Shown piece by piece: positions 35,977 to 43,688 of a stretch of 43,688 nt of DNA. Source of the DNA: Bacteroidota bacterium (GTDB taxonomy: Bacteria; Bacteroidota; Bacteroidia; Cytophagales; Cyclobacteriaceae). A program made the translations under genes and the position numbers. The notes under the pieces were generated by a model. That model searched no databases. It had not been told where the DNA came from and was given only the letters and a program-made list of their open reading frames with translations. Each line of letters starts with the position of its first letter. The stretch's first letter is position 1. The DNA lies in the NCBI GenBank assembly GCA_022567155.1, contig JADFHN010000029.1, positions 1-43,688 on the forward strand, read 5' to 3'.

Positions 35977-36927
35977 TCAACTCTTTTCGCCTTGATATTT
36001 ATCGTAGGCAGAAATGATATCCTTCACAATCCTGTGTCGGATTACATCATGTCCTCTGAACTGGATAAATCCGATATCCTTAACGTCCTGAAGTATTTCG
36101 ATGGCTTCGATCAAACCTGATTTCTGATTTTTAGGGAGGTCAATCTGCGTGGTATCGCCGTTTACGACCACTTTGGAGTTGGGGCCCATGCGGGTAAGAA
36201 ACATTTTGATCTGCATGGGAGTAGTATTCTGTGCCTCATCCAGCAGAATGAATGCATTGTTCAGCGTCCGGCCACGCATATAGGCCAACGGGGCTATCTC
36301 GATGATCCGGTTCTCCTCGTAATATTTCAGTTTTTCCGCAGGCACCATATCATCCAGGGCATCGTACACCGGTCGCAGATAAGGATCGATTTTCTCCCTC
36401 AGATCACCGGGCAGAAAACCGAGATTCTCACCTGCCTCCACGGCAGGCCGCGTAATAATGATTTTTTTTACCTCTTTGTTTTTCAGCGCCTTCACGGCAA
36501 GCGCAACAGAAATATATGTTTTCCCTGTGCCGGCAGGCCCGAGGGCAAATACGAGATCATTTTCTTTACAGAGATTAACCAGCTTCTGCTGATTGATGGT
36601 TTTTGCCTTGATCAGATTACCCTGCGTGCCATATATCAGTACTTCTTCACTTGAAGGCATCCTGGGAGCGAGTTCTCCCTCATTCAAATAATGCTTCACC
36701 GTATCGGCAGACAACATACCAAATTCGTTAAAATGGTCAATGAGTTTGAGTATCACCTGATTGATCTTAATTACATCGGCGGGGTTTCCTTTTATATGTA
36801 TGGCGTTGCCTCTTGAAATTATTTTACTGGTAGGAAAGGCCGTAGCTATCACTTTTATATTCTTATTCTGAACACCGAGAAATTCGGTAAGAGAAATATT
36901 TTCTATCTGAATTGTTTTTTCAACCAA
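35977..36927 (-). CDS. PhoH-family ATPase (PhoH-like protein)
   Basis: The 316-residue protein has an N-terminal KH-like region and a P-loop ATPase core. Walker A is GPAGTGKT at 130-137 and Walker B is AFILLDEAQN near 224-233. The motifs RPAVEAGENLGFLPGDL and RMGPNSKVVVNGD are family signatures. PhoH-like proteins are predicted RNA-linked ATPases often tied to ribosome or rRNA maturation, although their exact role is unsettled. The start is TTG at 36925-36927, since no in-frame ATG is available before the conserved N-terminus (MVEKTIQIENISL-like). It is divergent from the SAM hydrolase gene. Confidence 0.92.
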   Translation of the reverse strand: MVEKTIQIENISLTEFLGVQNKNIKVIATAFPTSKIISRGNAIHIKGNPADVIKINQVILKLIDHFNEFGMLSADTVKHYLNEGELAPRMPSSEEVLIYGTQGNLIKAKTINQQKLVNLCKENDLVFALGPAGTGKTYISVALAVKALKNKEVKKIIITRPAVEAGENLGFLPGDLREKIDPYLRPVYDALDDMVPAEKLKYYEENRIIEIAPLAYMRGRTLNNAFILLDEAQNTTPMQIKMFLTRMGPNSKVVVNGDTTQIDLPKNQKSGLIEAIEILQDVKDIGFIQFRGHDVIRHRIVKDIISAYDKYQGEKS

Positions 36928-37055
36928 ATTAAATATGCTTTAAGTGATATGATTAACTAATAACAAAAATACTCCTGATTGAAAGGCAGAAGATTTGCAA
37001 TATATTATTCGTGGCATCAGAATGTAATTTATCGTTTTATAGAGCAAATTTTAAT

Positions 37056-37063
37056 TATTTTTG
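37056..37063 (+). promoter_or_regulatory. Candidate promoter -7 element of the SAM hydrolase gene (TATTTTTG)
   Basis: TATTTTTG fits TAnnTTTG and ends 35 bases before ATG 37099. It falls inside the longer open frame beginning 36979, supporting 37099 as the true start. Confidence 0.45.
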
Positions 37064-37098
37064 CTTTTGTAAAAATACGTATTTTTTTTAAAGGGCAC

Positions 37099-37872
37099 AT
37101 GGCGCTGATAACATTTTTATCTGACTTCGGGCTTAAAGACCACTACGTAGCAGCCGTAAAAGCCAGCATTCTCCGTATCAATTCAGGTCTTCAGATTGTT
37201 GATATCAGTCATGAAATAGCCTCCTGCAACCTGGCCCAGGCTTCATTTACCTTGCAGGCAGTTTTCAGGAACTTTCCGGAAGGCTCGGTGCATCTGGTAG
37301 CTGTTAACTCTTCTAACGGGCCCGATGATACCTTTCTTGCACTAAAATTGGAAGAACATTTTTTCCTCGGTAATGACAACGGACTTTGGGGACTTATTAG
37401 CGAAAACGAAGCTTCACAGGTTGTTGACATAAATTCGGTGAAACCGCAGCAAACTTCCTTTCCGGCAAAAGATATTCTGGCTCCCGCCGCCGCAAAACTT
37501 GCCAGTGGCACGTCGCTTTCTGATCTTGGCAAGCAGGTTAAAACATATAAAAGAATGCTTGGCCGCATCGCCCGTGCTACTAAAAAGCAGATTTCAGGTC
37601 ATGTAATTCATATTGACAACTACGGAAACCTTATTACCAACATCCGGTTGGAAGATTTTGCAATTCTGAGCAAGAATAAATCCTATACGGTTACATTCGG
37701 AAGGGAATACACCAGTTATATACAAGGCTCTTATAACGGAGTGGACAGCGGGGATACTTTTTTGCTGTTTAATTCCTCTGGCTTACTGGAAATCGGAATC
37801 AACAACGGTCATGCAGGCCACCTGCTCGGCCTGGGGTTCGACAGCCCGGTAATTATCCATTTCGAAGAATAA
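37099..37872 (+). CDS. SAM hydroxide adenosyltransferase (DUF62 family)
   Basis: Members of this family split S-adenosylmethionine into adenosine and methionine using a water-derived hydroxide, and are related to fluorinase and chlorinase. Started at ATG 37099 the protein has 257 residues and the normal N-terminus (MALITFLSDFGLKDHYVAAVK, with Asp in SDFG). Further motifs are VDISHEI and GNDNGLWG, and IDNYGNLITNI marks the C-terminal domain. The frame is open from 36979, but those 40 extra residues lack family similarity and contain the promoter. The fluorinase-specific insertion is not evident, so the hydroxide function is favoured. The physiological purpose is not established. Confidence 0.9.
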   Translation: MALITFLSDFGLKDHYVAAVKASILRINSGLQIVDISHEIASCNLAQASFTLQAVFRNFPEGSVHLVAVNSSNGPDDTFLALKLEEHFFLGNDNGLWGLISENEASQVVDINSVKPQQTSFPAKDILAPAAAKLASGTSLSDLGKQVKTYKRMLGRIARATKKQISGHVIHIDNYGNLITNIRLEDFAILSKNKSYTVTFGREYTSYIQGSYNGVDSGDTFLLFNSSGLLEIGINNGHAGHLLGLGFDSPVIIHFEE

Positions 37873-37972
37873 AAGATTTGTATAAACTAAGCTTCATGAA
37901 TTAAGTGAATTAAAAATAAACCAGGGCCAGGCATAGGTCCAGGTTGTGAATAAAAATATAACCATTGGTAGT

Positions 37973-38278
37973 ATGCTGATACGTATTGTAAGAATGACTT
38001 TTTATGAGGACAAAGTGGACGATTTTCTTAAGATCTTTGAAGAATCGAAACATAAGATCCGTGCATTTCCCGGATGCAATCACCTTGAGCTACACCGGGA
38101 TTATAACGCCAATCACATATTCTCAACCTATTCATATTGGGATAGCGAAGAGGCTATCAACAATTATCGCAATTCCGACTTGTTTAAATCAGTCTGGTCC
38201 CGTACGAAAGTACTTTTTGCGGAAAAAACAATGGCTTTTTCACATAAGTTAGTGGACGGGCCGATCGGGTTGGAGTGA
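37973..38278 (+). CDS. Antibiotic-biosynthesis-monooxygenase (ABM) domain protein
   Basis: The product has 101 residues with the ATG at 37973; a GTG 27 bases earlier is also in frame. It is a single ABM-type ferredoxin-like domain: IRIVRMTFYEDKVDDFLKIF, then FPGCNHLELHRD and FSTYSYWDSEEAINNYRNSDLFKSVW. Proteins of this size are often quinol monooxygenases or heme-degrading-type enzymes, but many are uncharacterised and this one lacks distinguishing residues I can name. It lies 100 bases after the SAM hydrolase gene on the same strand and could share its transcript. Confidence 0.82.
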   Translation: MLIRIVRMTFYEDKVDDFLKIFEESKHKIRAFPGCNHLELHRDYNANHIFSTYSYWDSEEAINNYRNSDLFKSVWSRTKVLFAEKTMAFSHKLVDGPIGLE

Positions 38279-38604
38279 TATGATATATTCACTCCCCCAC
38301 CGTTCCGGCCTTAATAACTTTTAATATTCCCTTTTCAGAGGGAGCATAGCGACTGACGAAACTGTAATGTAATATTAGCCGAGTAGTAAGTTACAGATTA
38401 TTCCTGCCCGCTATTGCTATTGTTAATGCCATGGCAGGTAACCTCCTTCGTATGTTACACATGCTAACGTGGTTGAAAACTTCCGCGCCAGATTTGTTTT
38501 AAAATCGTTTATACCCAGAAAAATGAACAGAAAAAGATGTTTATTTAGATATTTATGGATATATATAGATATATATGGATATATATGGATATTTACAGAT
38601 ATAA
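38279..38604. other. Convergent intergenic region with an AT repeat array
   Basis: The gap between the ABM gene and msrA contains a 17-base sequence CCCTTTTCAGAGGGAGC at 38329-38345 that recurs exactly at 42108-42124, and a 10-bp tandem array at 38541-38600. No gene is supported. Confidence 0.5.
38541..38600. repeat. Tandem 10-bp AT repeat array, inverted relative to 4791
   Basis: Six 10-base units fit ATATATGGAT: TTATTTAGAT, ATTTATGGAT, ATATATAGAT, ATATATGGAT twice, ATTTACAGAT. This is the reverse complement of the ATATATATCC array at 4791-4840. Both arrays lie between the 3' ends of convergent genes. Confidence 0.75.
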
Positions 38605-39222
38605 TCAGTTGGATATCCTCTTTTTTAGCTTATCACCGAAAACGGCTTTAAGCTTTTCAATTTTAGGAGCAATCACATACTGACAGTAAGGTTGTGATCT
38701 GTTCAGGTCGTAGTACTCCTGATGATAGTTTTCCGCGCGATAGAAAGCCTTGAAGGGAGTTATTTCCGTGACAATCGGATCATGGAATGCCCCTGATCGG
38801 TTGAGTTTATCTTTGTAATGTTCTGCCAGTTCCTTTTGCTTTTCATTATGATAAAATATGGCAGACCGGTACTGCGTGCCAACATCCCCACCCTGCCTGT
38901 TAAGTGTAGTCGGATCATGTGTTTTCCAGAAAACTTCAAGCAATTCGCTGAAACTTATAACTGCCGTATCAAAAACAATCTGCACCACTTCCGCATGGCC
39001 TGTCCTGCCTGTAACCACTTCATTATACACCGGCTTTTTAACATACCCGCCGGAGTATCCTGAAATTGCTGATTCCACACCTTCGAGCCGCTCAAAAATG
39101 GCTTCTGTACACCAGAAACATCCTGAACCAAAAGTTGCTGTGTCCTTATTTTTCATAGTTTCCTGCGCGTATATACCAAAGGAGATAAATGAAATCAGTA
39201 ATAGTATTGTCCATTTTCTCAT
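38605..39222 (-). CDS. msrA: Peptide-methionine (S)-S-oxide reductase, exported
   Basis: MsrA repairs oxidised methionine (S-sulfoxide) in proteins. The 205-residue protein has a signal peptide (about 1-20, ILLLISFISFGIYAQ), so it acts outside the cytoplasm. Catalytic Cys35 lies in FGSGCFWCTEAIFE. The remaining signatures (GVESAISGYSGG, VGTQYRSAIFYHN, AENYHQEYY) are present. There is no MsrB domain. It stands alone; the 10-bp repeat array touches its 3' end. Confidence 0.95.
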   Translation of the reverse strand: MRKWTILLLISFISFGIYAQETMKNKDTATFGSGCFWCTEAIFERLEGVESAISGYSGGYVKKPVYNEVVTGRTGHAEVVQIVFDTAVISFSELLEVFWKTHDPTTLNRQGGDVGTQYRSAIFYHNEKQKELAEHYKDKLNRSGAFHDPIVTEITPFKAFYRAENYHQEYYDLNRSQPYCQYVIAPKIEKLKAVFGDKLKKRISN

Positions 39223-39644
39223 GATATAGTATATGCAATTCTAAGTGAAAGGTTTCTTTTTTTCAATGTTACCTCCATTTTTTTAATATATAGGATTGTT
39301 TTCCGCAGGCATCCTCCATAGGAGTCCCTCGGACCTTCGGGAGAAGCCTGCCCGCCGTGGCAAGTCAGAAGTCCGAAGTCTGTCGTATTTATATTGCATC
39401 CATTTAATTTTTCCTGAAAAGCTACCTTCATGTTTCTTATGTTAATATTTCCTTTTTATAACAACTCCCATCTTTCATCTCCTGTCTCCTCCCGATGGCT
39501 ATCGGGATCGAATTTCGAAAATTGCATATAAATTTAAAGCCCATAATCGGTCTCAATACGCATTGTGCCAACTGCAAACTTTATCTTGTTTCAACTTCCG
39601 TCTTCGGTTTTCCATTATCCATCATATTTATGGTAGTACCAGAA
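39223..39644. other. Gap with short palindromes, no supported gene
   Basis: The left part has a GC-rich stretch near 39315-39390 and the right part has the palindrome CCCGATGGCTATCGGG at 39491-39506, related to 24023-24040. A 70-codon minus-strand frame crosses the GC-rich stretch and looks like a by-product of the repeat. Nothing else stands out. Confidence 0.4.
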
Positions 39645-40130
39645 TTAATAATGGATCACGTATCTTACAGAAAGGGCAAATTCATCCCACACAAAATTTG
39701 TGGTAGTTATGATATTCAGAAATGGCTTCCAATCCAGAGCCAGGTTAAGAGGTATTTCTTCAAAAGTATATTCCATCCCCACGATGCCATCCACGCCTGT
39801 AAAGAATTTTGTGGTTTTCTCGGAAACCGGGTAATCCCAGAAGCCAACGTGTGCTCCTGCACCGTAATACCACGACAGTCCCCGGTAATCAACCAGCGAC
39901 TGGGTGATTTCCCCCAACGCTGTAATATTAATCCCTCTCCATCTCGTAGAAATGATCCCCTCTAACGCAAAACGTTTGCTGACCAGGGTTTTTCCCGTCA
40001 ACCCTGATGCATTACCCAGTCTCAACCCGGCAGCATTCTGGTAAAACTGGGCTTCCGCTTGCGGGGTGATCAGCGCTAAAAACAGCAGCATCAAAATCCA
40101 CCCATGTTTTTTAATATTTATCGTAAACAT
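39645..40130 (-). CDS. Small outer-membrane beta-barrel-like protein
   Basis: The 161-residue protein has a signal peptide (about 1-28, MLLFLALITPQAEAQ). The remaining about 130 residues alternate hydrophobic and polar residues with Gly/aromatic strand ends (YYGAGAHVGFW, FFTGVDGIVGMEYTFE), ending ALSVRYVIHY. A terminal aromatic residue and strand-like repeats suit a small 8-stranded outer-membrane barrel. No family name is assigned. It is divergent from the MFS transporter with a 62-bp spacer. Confidence 0.7.
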   Translation of the reverse strand: MFTINIKKHGWILMLLFLALITPQAEAQFYQNAAGLRLGNASGLTGKTLVSKRFALEGIISTRWRGINITALGEITQSLVDYRGLSWYYGAGAHVGFWDYPVSEKTTKFFTGVDGIVGMEYTFEEIPLNLALDWKPFLNIITTTNFVWDEFALSVRYVIHY

Positions 40131-40192
40131 ATACGTTCCTCGTTGTTATTGTAAAAATCCACATCTTTGAGGCTTCAAAAATAGGCAACCTG

Positions 40193-41383
40193 TTGGACTC
40201 AACAAATTCCCGTACACTATTTAGTCTTCAATTTCTGCTTCTTTGCCTGAGTTCGTTCTTGTTTTTCGCCAGTTTCAACATGATTATCCCTGAATTGCCG
40301 GATTATCTTGAAAACTTAGGAGGAGGCGAATATAAGGGACTGATCATATCCGTTTTTACGATTACAGCAGGGTTATCGCGCCCGTTCAGCGGCAAGCTGG
40401 CCGATACGATTGGTAGAATACCGGTTATGATATTCGGAGCCGTGGTATGTTTTCTGGTTGGGTTTTTATACCCGGTGCTGGGCAGTGTATCTGCATTCAT
40501 GTTACTCCGGCTTGTGCATGGTTTTTCAACCGGCTTCAAGCCCACCGGCACAGCCGCATACGTCGCCGATGTAGTTCCGAATGAACGGCGTGGAGAAGCA
40601 ATGGGGGTCCTGGGAATAGCCGGAAGCCTGGGAATGGCGTCAGGACCGGCCATAGGAAGTGAAATAGCCATGCGTTTTTCGATGGAAACCATGTTCTATA
40701 CATCTTCATTTTGTGCATTATTATCGGTTATAGTACTTGCCGGAATGAAAGAAACGCTGAAAAAAAGAGTGAAATTCAGTTTTAGGCTGCTGCGTATTCA
40801 TCCGGCTGAAGTGCTGGAACCCAGAGTGTTTGCGCCCTCAGCGCTGATGATGCTTACCGCCTTTCCTTTTGGCATTATTCTCACACTGATCCCTGATTTA
40901 AGCGTACATCTTGGATTTGAAAATAAGGGCACATTTTTTACTGCATTAACGCTTTCTTCCGTGCTGATCCGATTTTTTGCAGGTAAGGCCTCCGATAAAT
41001 TCGGAAGAGTCGCTGTGCTTAAAATCTCCACCATATCGCTAGCTATTTCATTGGTAGCTGTAGCTTTTGCAGGTTCAAAAGAAACATTTCTGCTGGCCGC
41101 CGTTTTTACTGGAATTGCATTCGGTATGAATACCCCAACCATTTTTGCCTGGACCGTTGACCTGAGTGATCCTGATTTCAGAGGGCGGGCCATGTCCACC
41201 ATGTTCATTGCCCTGGAGATCGGTATCGGTTTCGGAGCGCTCATTTCCGGGTGGGTTTACAGCAATAATGTAGCGAACCTTCCGGTATCATTTCTACTGG
41301 GATCGGTCACCTCATTTATGGCCTTTCTCTATATTCAGTTTTATTATAAGCCAAAAAAGTATCTGAAAAATGAAAACACGTAA
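40193..41383 (+). CDS. Major facilitator superfamily transporter
   Basis: The 396-residue membrane protein has about 12 hydrophobic helices. The MFS loop 2-3 motif is GKLADTIGRIPVM, and its second-half counterpart is GKASDKFGRVAVL, showing the two six-helix halves. It resembles drug-efflux-type or sugar-efflux-type MFS proteins, but the substrate cannot be predicted. The start is TTG at 40193, as no earlier ATG is in frame. Its last 14 bases overlap the start of the lysoplasmalogenase-like gene, so the two are probably co-transcribed. Confidence 0.85.
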   Translation: MDSTNSRTLFSLQFLLLCLSSFLFFASFNMIIPELPDYLENLGGGEYKGLIISVFTITAGLSRPFSGKLADTIGRIPVMIFGAVVCFLVGFLYPVLGSVSAFMLLRLVHGFSTGFKPTGTAAYVADVVPNERRGEAMGVLGIAGSLGMASGPAIGSEIAMRFSMETMFYTSSFCALLSVIVLAGMKETLKKRVKFSFRLLRIHPAEVLEPRVFAPSALMMLTAFPFGIILTLIPDLSVHLGFENKGTFFTALTLSSVLIRFFAGKASDKFGRVAVLKISTISLAISLVAVAFAGSKETFLLAAVFTGIAFGMNTPTIFAWTVDLSDPDFRGRAMSTMFIALEIGIGFGALISGWVYSNNVANLPVSFLLGSVTSFMAFLYIQFYYKPKKYLKNENT

Positions 41384-42064
41384 CTTTCAAACAGCCGGGT
41401 TTATTATTGTCGCCATTTTGGTTCTGTATGCCCAGGTTTCGGGAAACAATACCATGAATGTTATCTTCAAACCGATGTTATACCCTTATTAGTGGTTATG
41501 GCCGTGACGAATGGTATTTTTCAAAAACGAAGTATTGCAATGTTTACACTAGCTGCCCTGATTTTTTCATGGATGGGCGACATTTTACTCATGTTTCAGG
41601 AAGCAAAGCCTGTTTTCTTCATGTCCGGACTGGGCGCCTTTTGGCTGGCGCATGCATTCTATATCCTGGATTATAAAAAAGTAGCAGTTGCATCCGGTAA
41701 AATTTATGGGAGTAAATACAGCATTATCCAGGCATTGATTATTTCAGGTTACGCTATTTTTCTTATTGCAGTCGTTTACGACAATCTCGGTGAAATGAAA
41801 ATCCCTGTTATTCTTTACGCTGTGGTAATCTCGGTAATGTTATGGAGCGCCTTTTCCCGAAGGGGTAAAACTTTTCCCGGAAGCTTTTATTTTATTGCTG
41901 CCGGATCTGCCTTATTTGTTCTTTCCGATTCACTTTTAGCCTTGAATAAGTTCTGGAGTCCTCTACCCGAAGCAGACCTGTTTATTATGGCTACCTACAT
42001 CTCAGTACAGTTTTTGATTATACAGGGATTAGTGAAACATGTGACCTGGGTAAAAGAACTGTAA
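41370..42064 (+). CDS. YhhN/TMEM86-family (lysoplasmalogenase-like) membrane protein, frameshifted
   Basis: The expected full-length protein has about 231 residues and several membrane helices. Frame A runs from ATG 41370 through residue 40 (MKTRNFQTAGFII...VIFKPMLYPY) to a stop at 41490. The conserved part continues in another frame (PLLVVMAVTNGIFQ...MGDILLMF...HAFYIL...) to 42064, where the WMGDILLMF and GALWLAHAFY-like motifs mark the YhhN family. One extra A near 41480 would join them as KPMLIPLLVVMAV, the usual family sequence. A sequencing or assembly error, or a real disabling mutation, is likely; no slippery heptamer suggests programmed frameshifting. An in-frame GTG at 41492 could give a shorter 190-residue product. 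Known relatives hydrolyse lysoplasmalogens, which is not established for bacteria here. Confidence 0.7.
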
Positions 42065-42754
42065 TCAGGATTCTGACTTTGGCAATATACCTATATCTCC
42101 GGCTAAACCCTTTTCAGAGGGAGCGAAGGAAATGCCCGCCGCACCCCCTCGGTCCCCTAAAGGGGAAGCCTCCCCTACAAAAAGTGGTCCTGAGGAGTGT
42201 AGGGTCGCCCCTTCAGGCCTGCCCGTCCGAAATGTAATGAAGGCGGGGGTCGGGGGTATGATGGCCGCTCCATCATACCTTCCCGCCGTAATGAAATGAA
42301 GGTGGGAAGCACCTCATGAATGGTTACCGTCATTCTGAACCCCTAAAGCTTTCGGGGTGAAGAATCTCTTGAATAGTTCCCTTTTTTACTATGAGACTTT
42401 TTCCGCCCGGCTTACGCCGTTCGGGCAGGCGCTTCGCTCTGAGGCCCCAACAAATATATTCAACTTATAAAAAATGAACAGTTTACTCATACCATAATAT
42501 GATAGTAAATGTGTAATGATGAATGGAATACAACGTCATTACCCATCTGCCCCGCCGCGGGGGTTTATCCGGGTAATCTCATGAATTATACACTGTAATG
42601 AATAATTACTTTACTACCTCAAACAAGGGGATTACCCACCTTCACTTCGTTACGGTGGACAAGGCCCGACATCGCTATCGCGATTCGGGTAATGACGAGT
42701 GAGGAGTACCGTCATTATCCGTCTGCCCCGCCTATAGGCGGAAACTGCAACCAG
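42065..42754. other. Repeat-rich 690-bp convergent gap
   Basis: The gap holds the second CCCTTTTCAGAGGGAGC (42108-42124), GC-rich direct and inverted pieces at 42130-42300 (CCCCTAAAGGGG, GGCGGGGGTCGGGGG), a partial CGTCATTCTGAACCCC repeat at 42328 and palindromic element copy B. It looks like a pile-up of intergenic repeats. No gene is supported. Confidence 0.6.
42534..42697. repeat. Palindromic intergenic element, copy B
   Basis: The ends CGTCATTACCC (42534-42544) and GGGTAATGACG (42687-42697) are perfect 11-bp inverted repeats. The element shares TTATCCGGGTAATCTC and the CGATTCGGG right arm with copy A at 4933-5051, but has a longer centre. A third left-end-like piece (CGTCATTATCCGTCTGCCCC) follows at about 42711. 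Confidence 0.65.
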
Positions 42755-43688
42755 TCAGTTGCCTTGCTTAATTAATTTGCGAATTTCGTTTTTCACTTGT
42801 CCGGAGGATGGCTTAGGGGCTTTTGCCGTAACAATTCTTCCTGACTGATCTATTAGAATATAAATTGGGATTCCAGGCATCAAATAATCTTCCCGAATCT
42901 TAATTCCATTTACATTAATATGAATTCCTCCTAACTTCATTTTTACTAAAGCTTGTCTCCATTTCTTAAGGTCTTTGTCAATCGATATAAAAAGAAACTT
43001 TACTTTGTCATTTTCTCCAAATTCATTTTGTAGTCTTTTTGAAGCTGGAAATTGCTCAACACAAGGTCTGCACCACGTGGCCCAAACATCTATGTATATA
43101 ACATGACCTTTAAGGCTACTTAGGGTAAAGTTGTCTCCACTTGAAGTAATCCCCTTAATCTCAGGTGCTGTTGTTCCAGGTGCAAGTGTAAGAATTTGGC
43201 TGTATTTGTTCTCCAAATCGCTCAGATATTCCGAATTCGGAAAGAAACTTCTCCATTGAGAATAAACTCTTTCAATTAGAATACTTGAATTGCCAGTGCT
43301 GAAATAATAATAAAGTTTATTGGCAATTAGAAACTCCCTGATTGACCCCGGCATGCCGGACGTTTGAATGGTGTTATAAAGTAATTCTGGAAATTTATAA
43401 CGAATAGAATCATTGTTAGAAGGCCCAGACCTTTCCCAAAGTGGACTTATAATTTCAGACTCCAGGTAAAATAATAGTGTTGCGATGTATTGAGGTGACC
43501 CGGCATTTAACAAAGACGTATCAAAAGGAATTGTTGTTGATGTATGTTCCTGAGGTTGGCGGCGAATTTTATGGTAATTCATTGTAAGGTATATTGGCTT
43601 TAGCATGCTTTCAGTTACGAGTAAATTTTGAAGGTTCTCAGGTACCGTATATCTCTTGAAGTATTCATTATTATATCCGGAAACCCCG
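42755..43688 (-). CDS. TlpA-like thioredoxin-fold protein, 5' end outside the window
   Basis: The C-terminal domain is a TlpA/ResA-like thioredoxin: APGTTAPEIKGITSSGDNFTLSSLKG leads to the active-site WATWCRPC (CxxC), and a cis-Pro region PGIPIYILID follows. An N-terminal region of over 150 residues lacks recognisable motifs, resembling the helical DUF4369-containing TlpA proteins of Bacteroidota, but a firm match is not possible. The frame stays open from the ATG at 43606 to the window edge, so the true start and any signal peptide lie beyond it. It probably acts as an extracytoplasmic thiol-disulfide reductase. Confidence 0.85.
   Translation of the reverse strand, partial: GVSGYNNEYFKRYTVPENLQNLLVTESMLKPIYLTMNYHKIRRQPQEHTSTTIPFDTSLLNAGSPQYIATLLFYLESEIISPLWERSGPSNNDSIRYKFPELLYNTIQTSGMPGSIREFLIANKLYYYFSTGNSSILIERVYSQWRSFFPNSEYLSDLENKYSQILTLAPGTTAPEIKGITSSGDNFTLSSLKGHVIYIDVWATWCRPCVEQFPASKRLQNEFGENDKVKFLFISIDKDLKKWRQALVKMKLGGIHINVNGIKIREDYLMPGIPIYILIDQSGRIVTAKAPKPSSGQVKNEIRKLIKQGN

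Noticed and set aside
36979-37098. 40-residue N-terminal extension of the SAM hydrolase frame
   Set aside because: No similarity to the family and it contains the TATTTTTG promoter element.
39219-39431. 70-codon minus-strand frame before msrA
   Set aside because: Crosses a GC-rich palindromic repeat and has low-complexity content without motifs.
41458-41492. Programmed frameshift in the YhhN-like gene
   Set aside because: No slippery heptamer or following stem-loop is visible; a simple indel is the better explanation.

Overview
The window comes from a chromosome of the phylum Bacteroidota, probably a gliding or surface-associated member of the Cytophagales/Chitinophagales/Flavobacteriales kind. 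The evidence is one PorP/SprF-type protein, two large exported proteins ending in the gliding-motility-associated (CHU_C, type IX secretion) C-terminal domain, promoters of the Bacteroidota TAnnTTTG type, AT-rich intergenic DNA, several TTG starts, and intergenic palindromes typical of this phylum. No rRNA, tRNA, CRISPR array, prophage or classical insertion sequence was seen.

Layout. 1-1.7 kb: an isolated, GC-richer DUF4268/PD-(D/E)XK-like gene in AT-rich non-coding DNA. 1.7-8.9 kb: housekeeping genes (cinA, a 2-oxoacid dehydrogenase E2, sppA, folK, fabD, a DCC thiol-disulfide protein). 8.9-11.7 kb: the first CHU_C protein. 11.8-16.7 kb: an unknown membrane protein, a PlsC-type acyltransferase overlapping gpsA (glycerol-3-phosphate formation and acylation), and a CAAX-protease-like M48 peptidase. 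16.8-23.9 kb: a type IX surface locus, with a PorP/SprF protein divergent from a 1785-residue CHU_C protein and then a small secreted protein. 24.2-28.3 kb: tsaC/sua5 and pgk, an unusual repeat locus containing a DUF559 nuclease gene, and a short-chain dehydrogenase. 28.4-39.2 kb: recQ, an AhpD-like protein, an enoyl-CoA hydratase, comEC, a serine hydrolase, phoH, a SAM hydrolase, an ABM monooxygenase and msrA. 39.6-43.7 kb: a small outer-membrane-like protein, an MFS transporter overlapping a frameshifted YhhN/lysoplasmalogenase gene, repeat-rich DNA, and a TlpA-like thioredoxin cut by the window edge.

The most unusual locus is 26.3-27.5 kb. The last 19-20 codons of pgk occur three times in direct orientation: once as the real end of pgk and twice more downstream. 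The first two copies are followed by the same roughly 200-bp block ending in a C5/G5 palindrome and TTGTCA. A DUF559 (Vsr-fold) endonuclease gene with its own promoter lies between them, bracketed by inverted TTGTCA/TGACAA-tipped repeats. Differences among the three tails are mostly synonymous, as if each tail had once been the functional end of a pgk gene. I infer a small nuclease-associated element that inserts at the 3' end of pgk and supplies a replacement gene end, stacked twice. This is a hypothesis read from sequence only.

Other intergenic structure includes inverted arrays of a 10-bp AT-rich repeat in two convergent gene junctions, two copies of a palindromic element tipped by CGTCATTACCC, a 130-bp element tipped by TGTCATTTCGATCCCG, and a hairpin-rich 0.8-kb gap at 33.9-34.7 kb.
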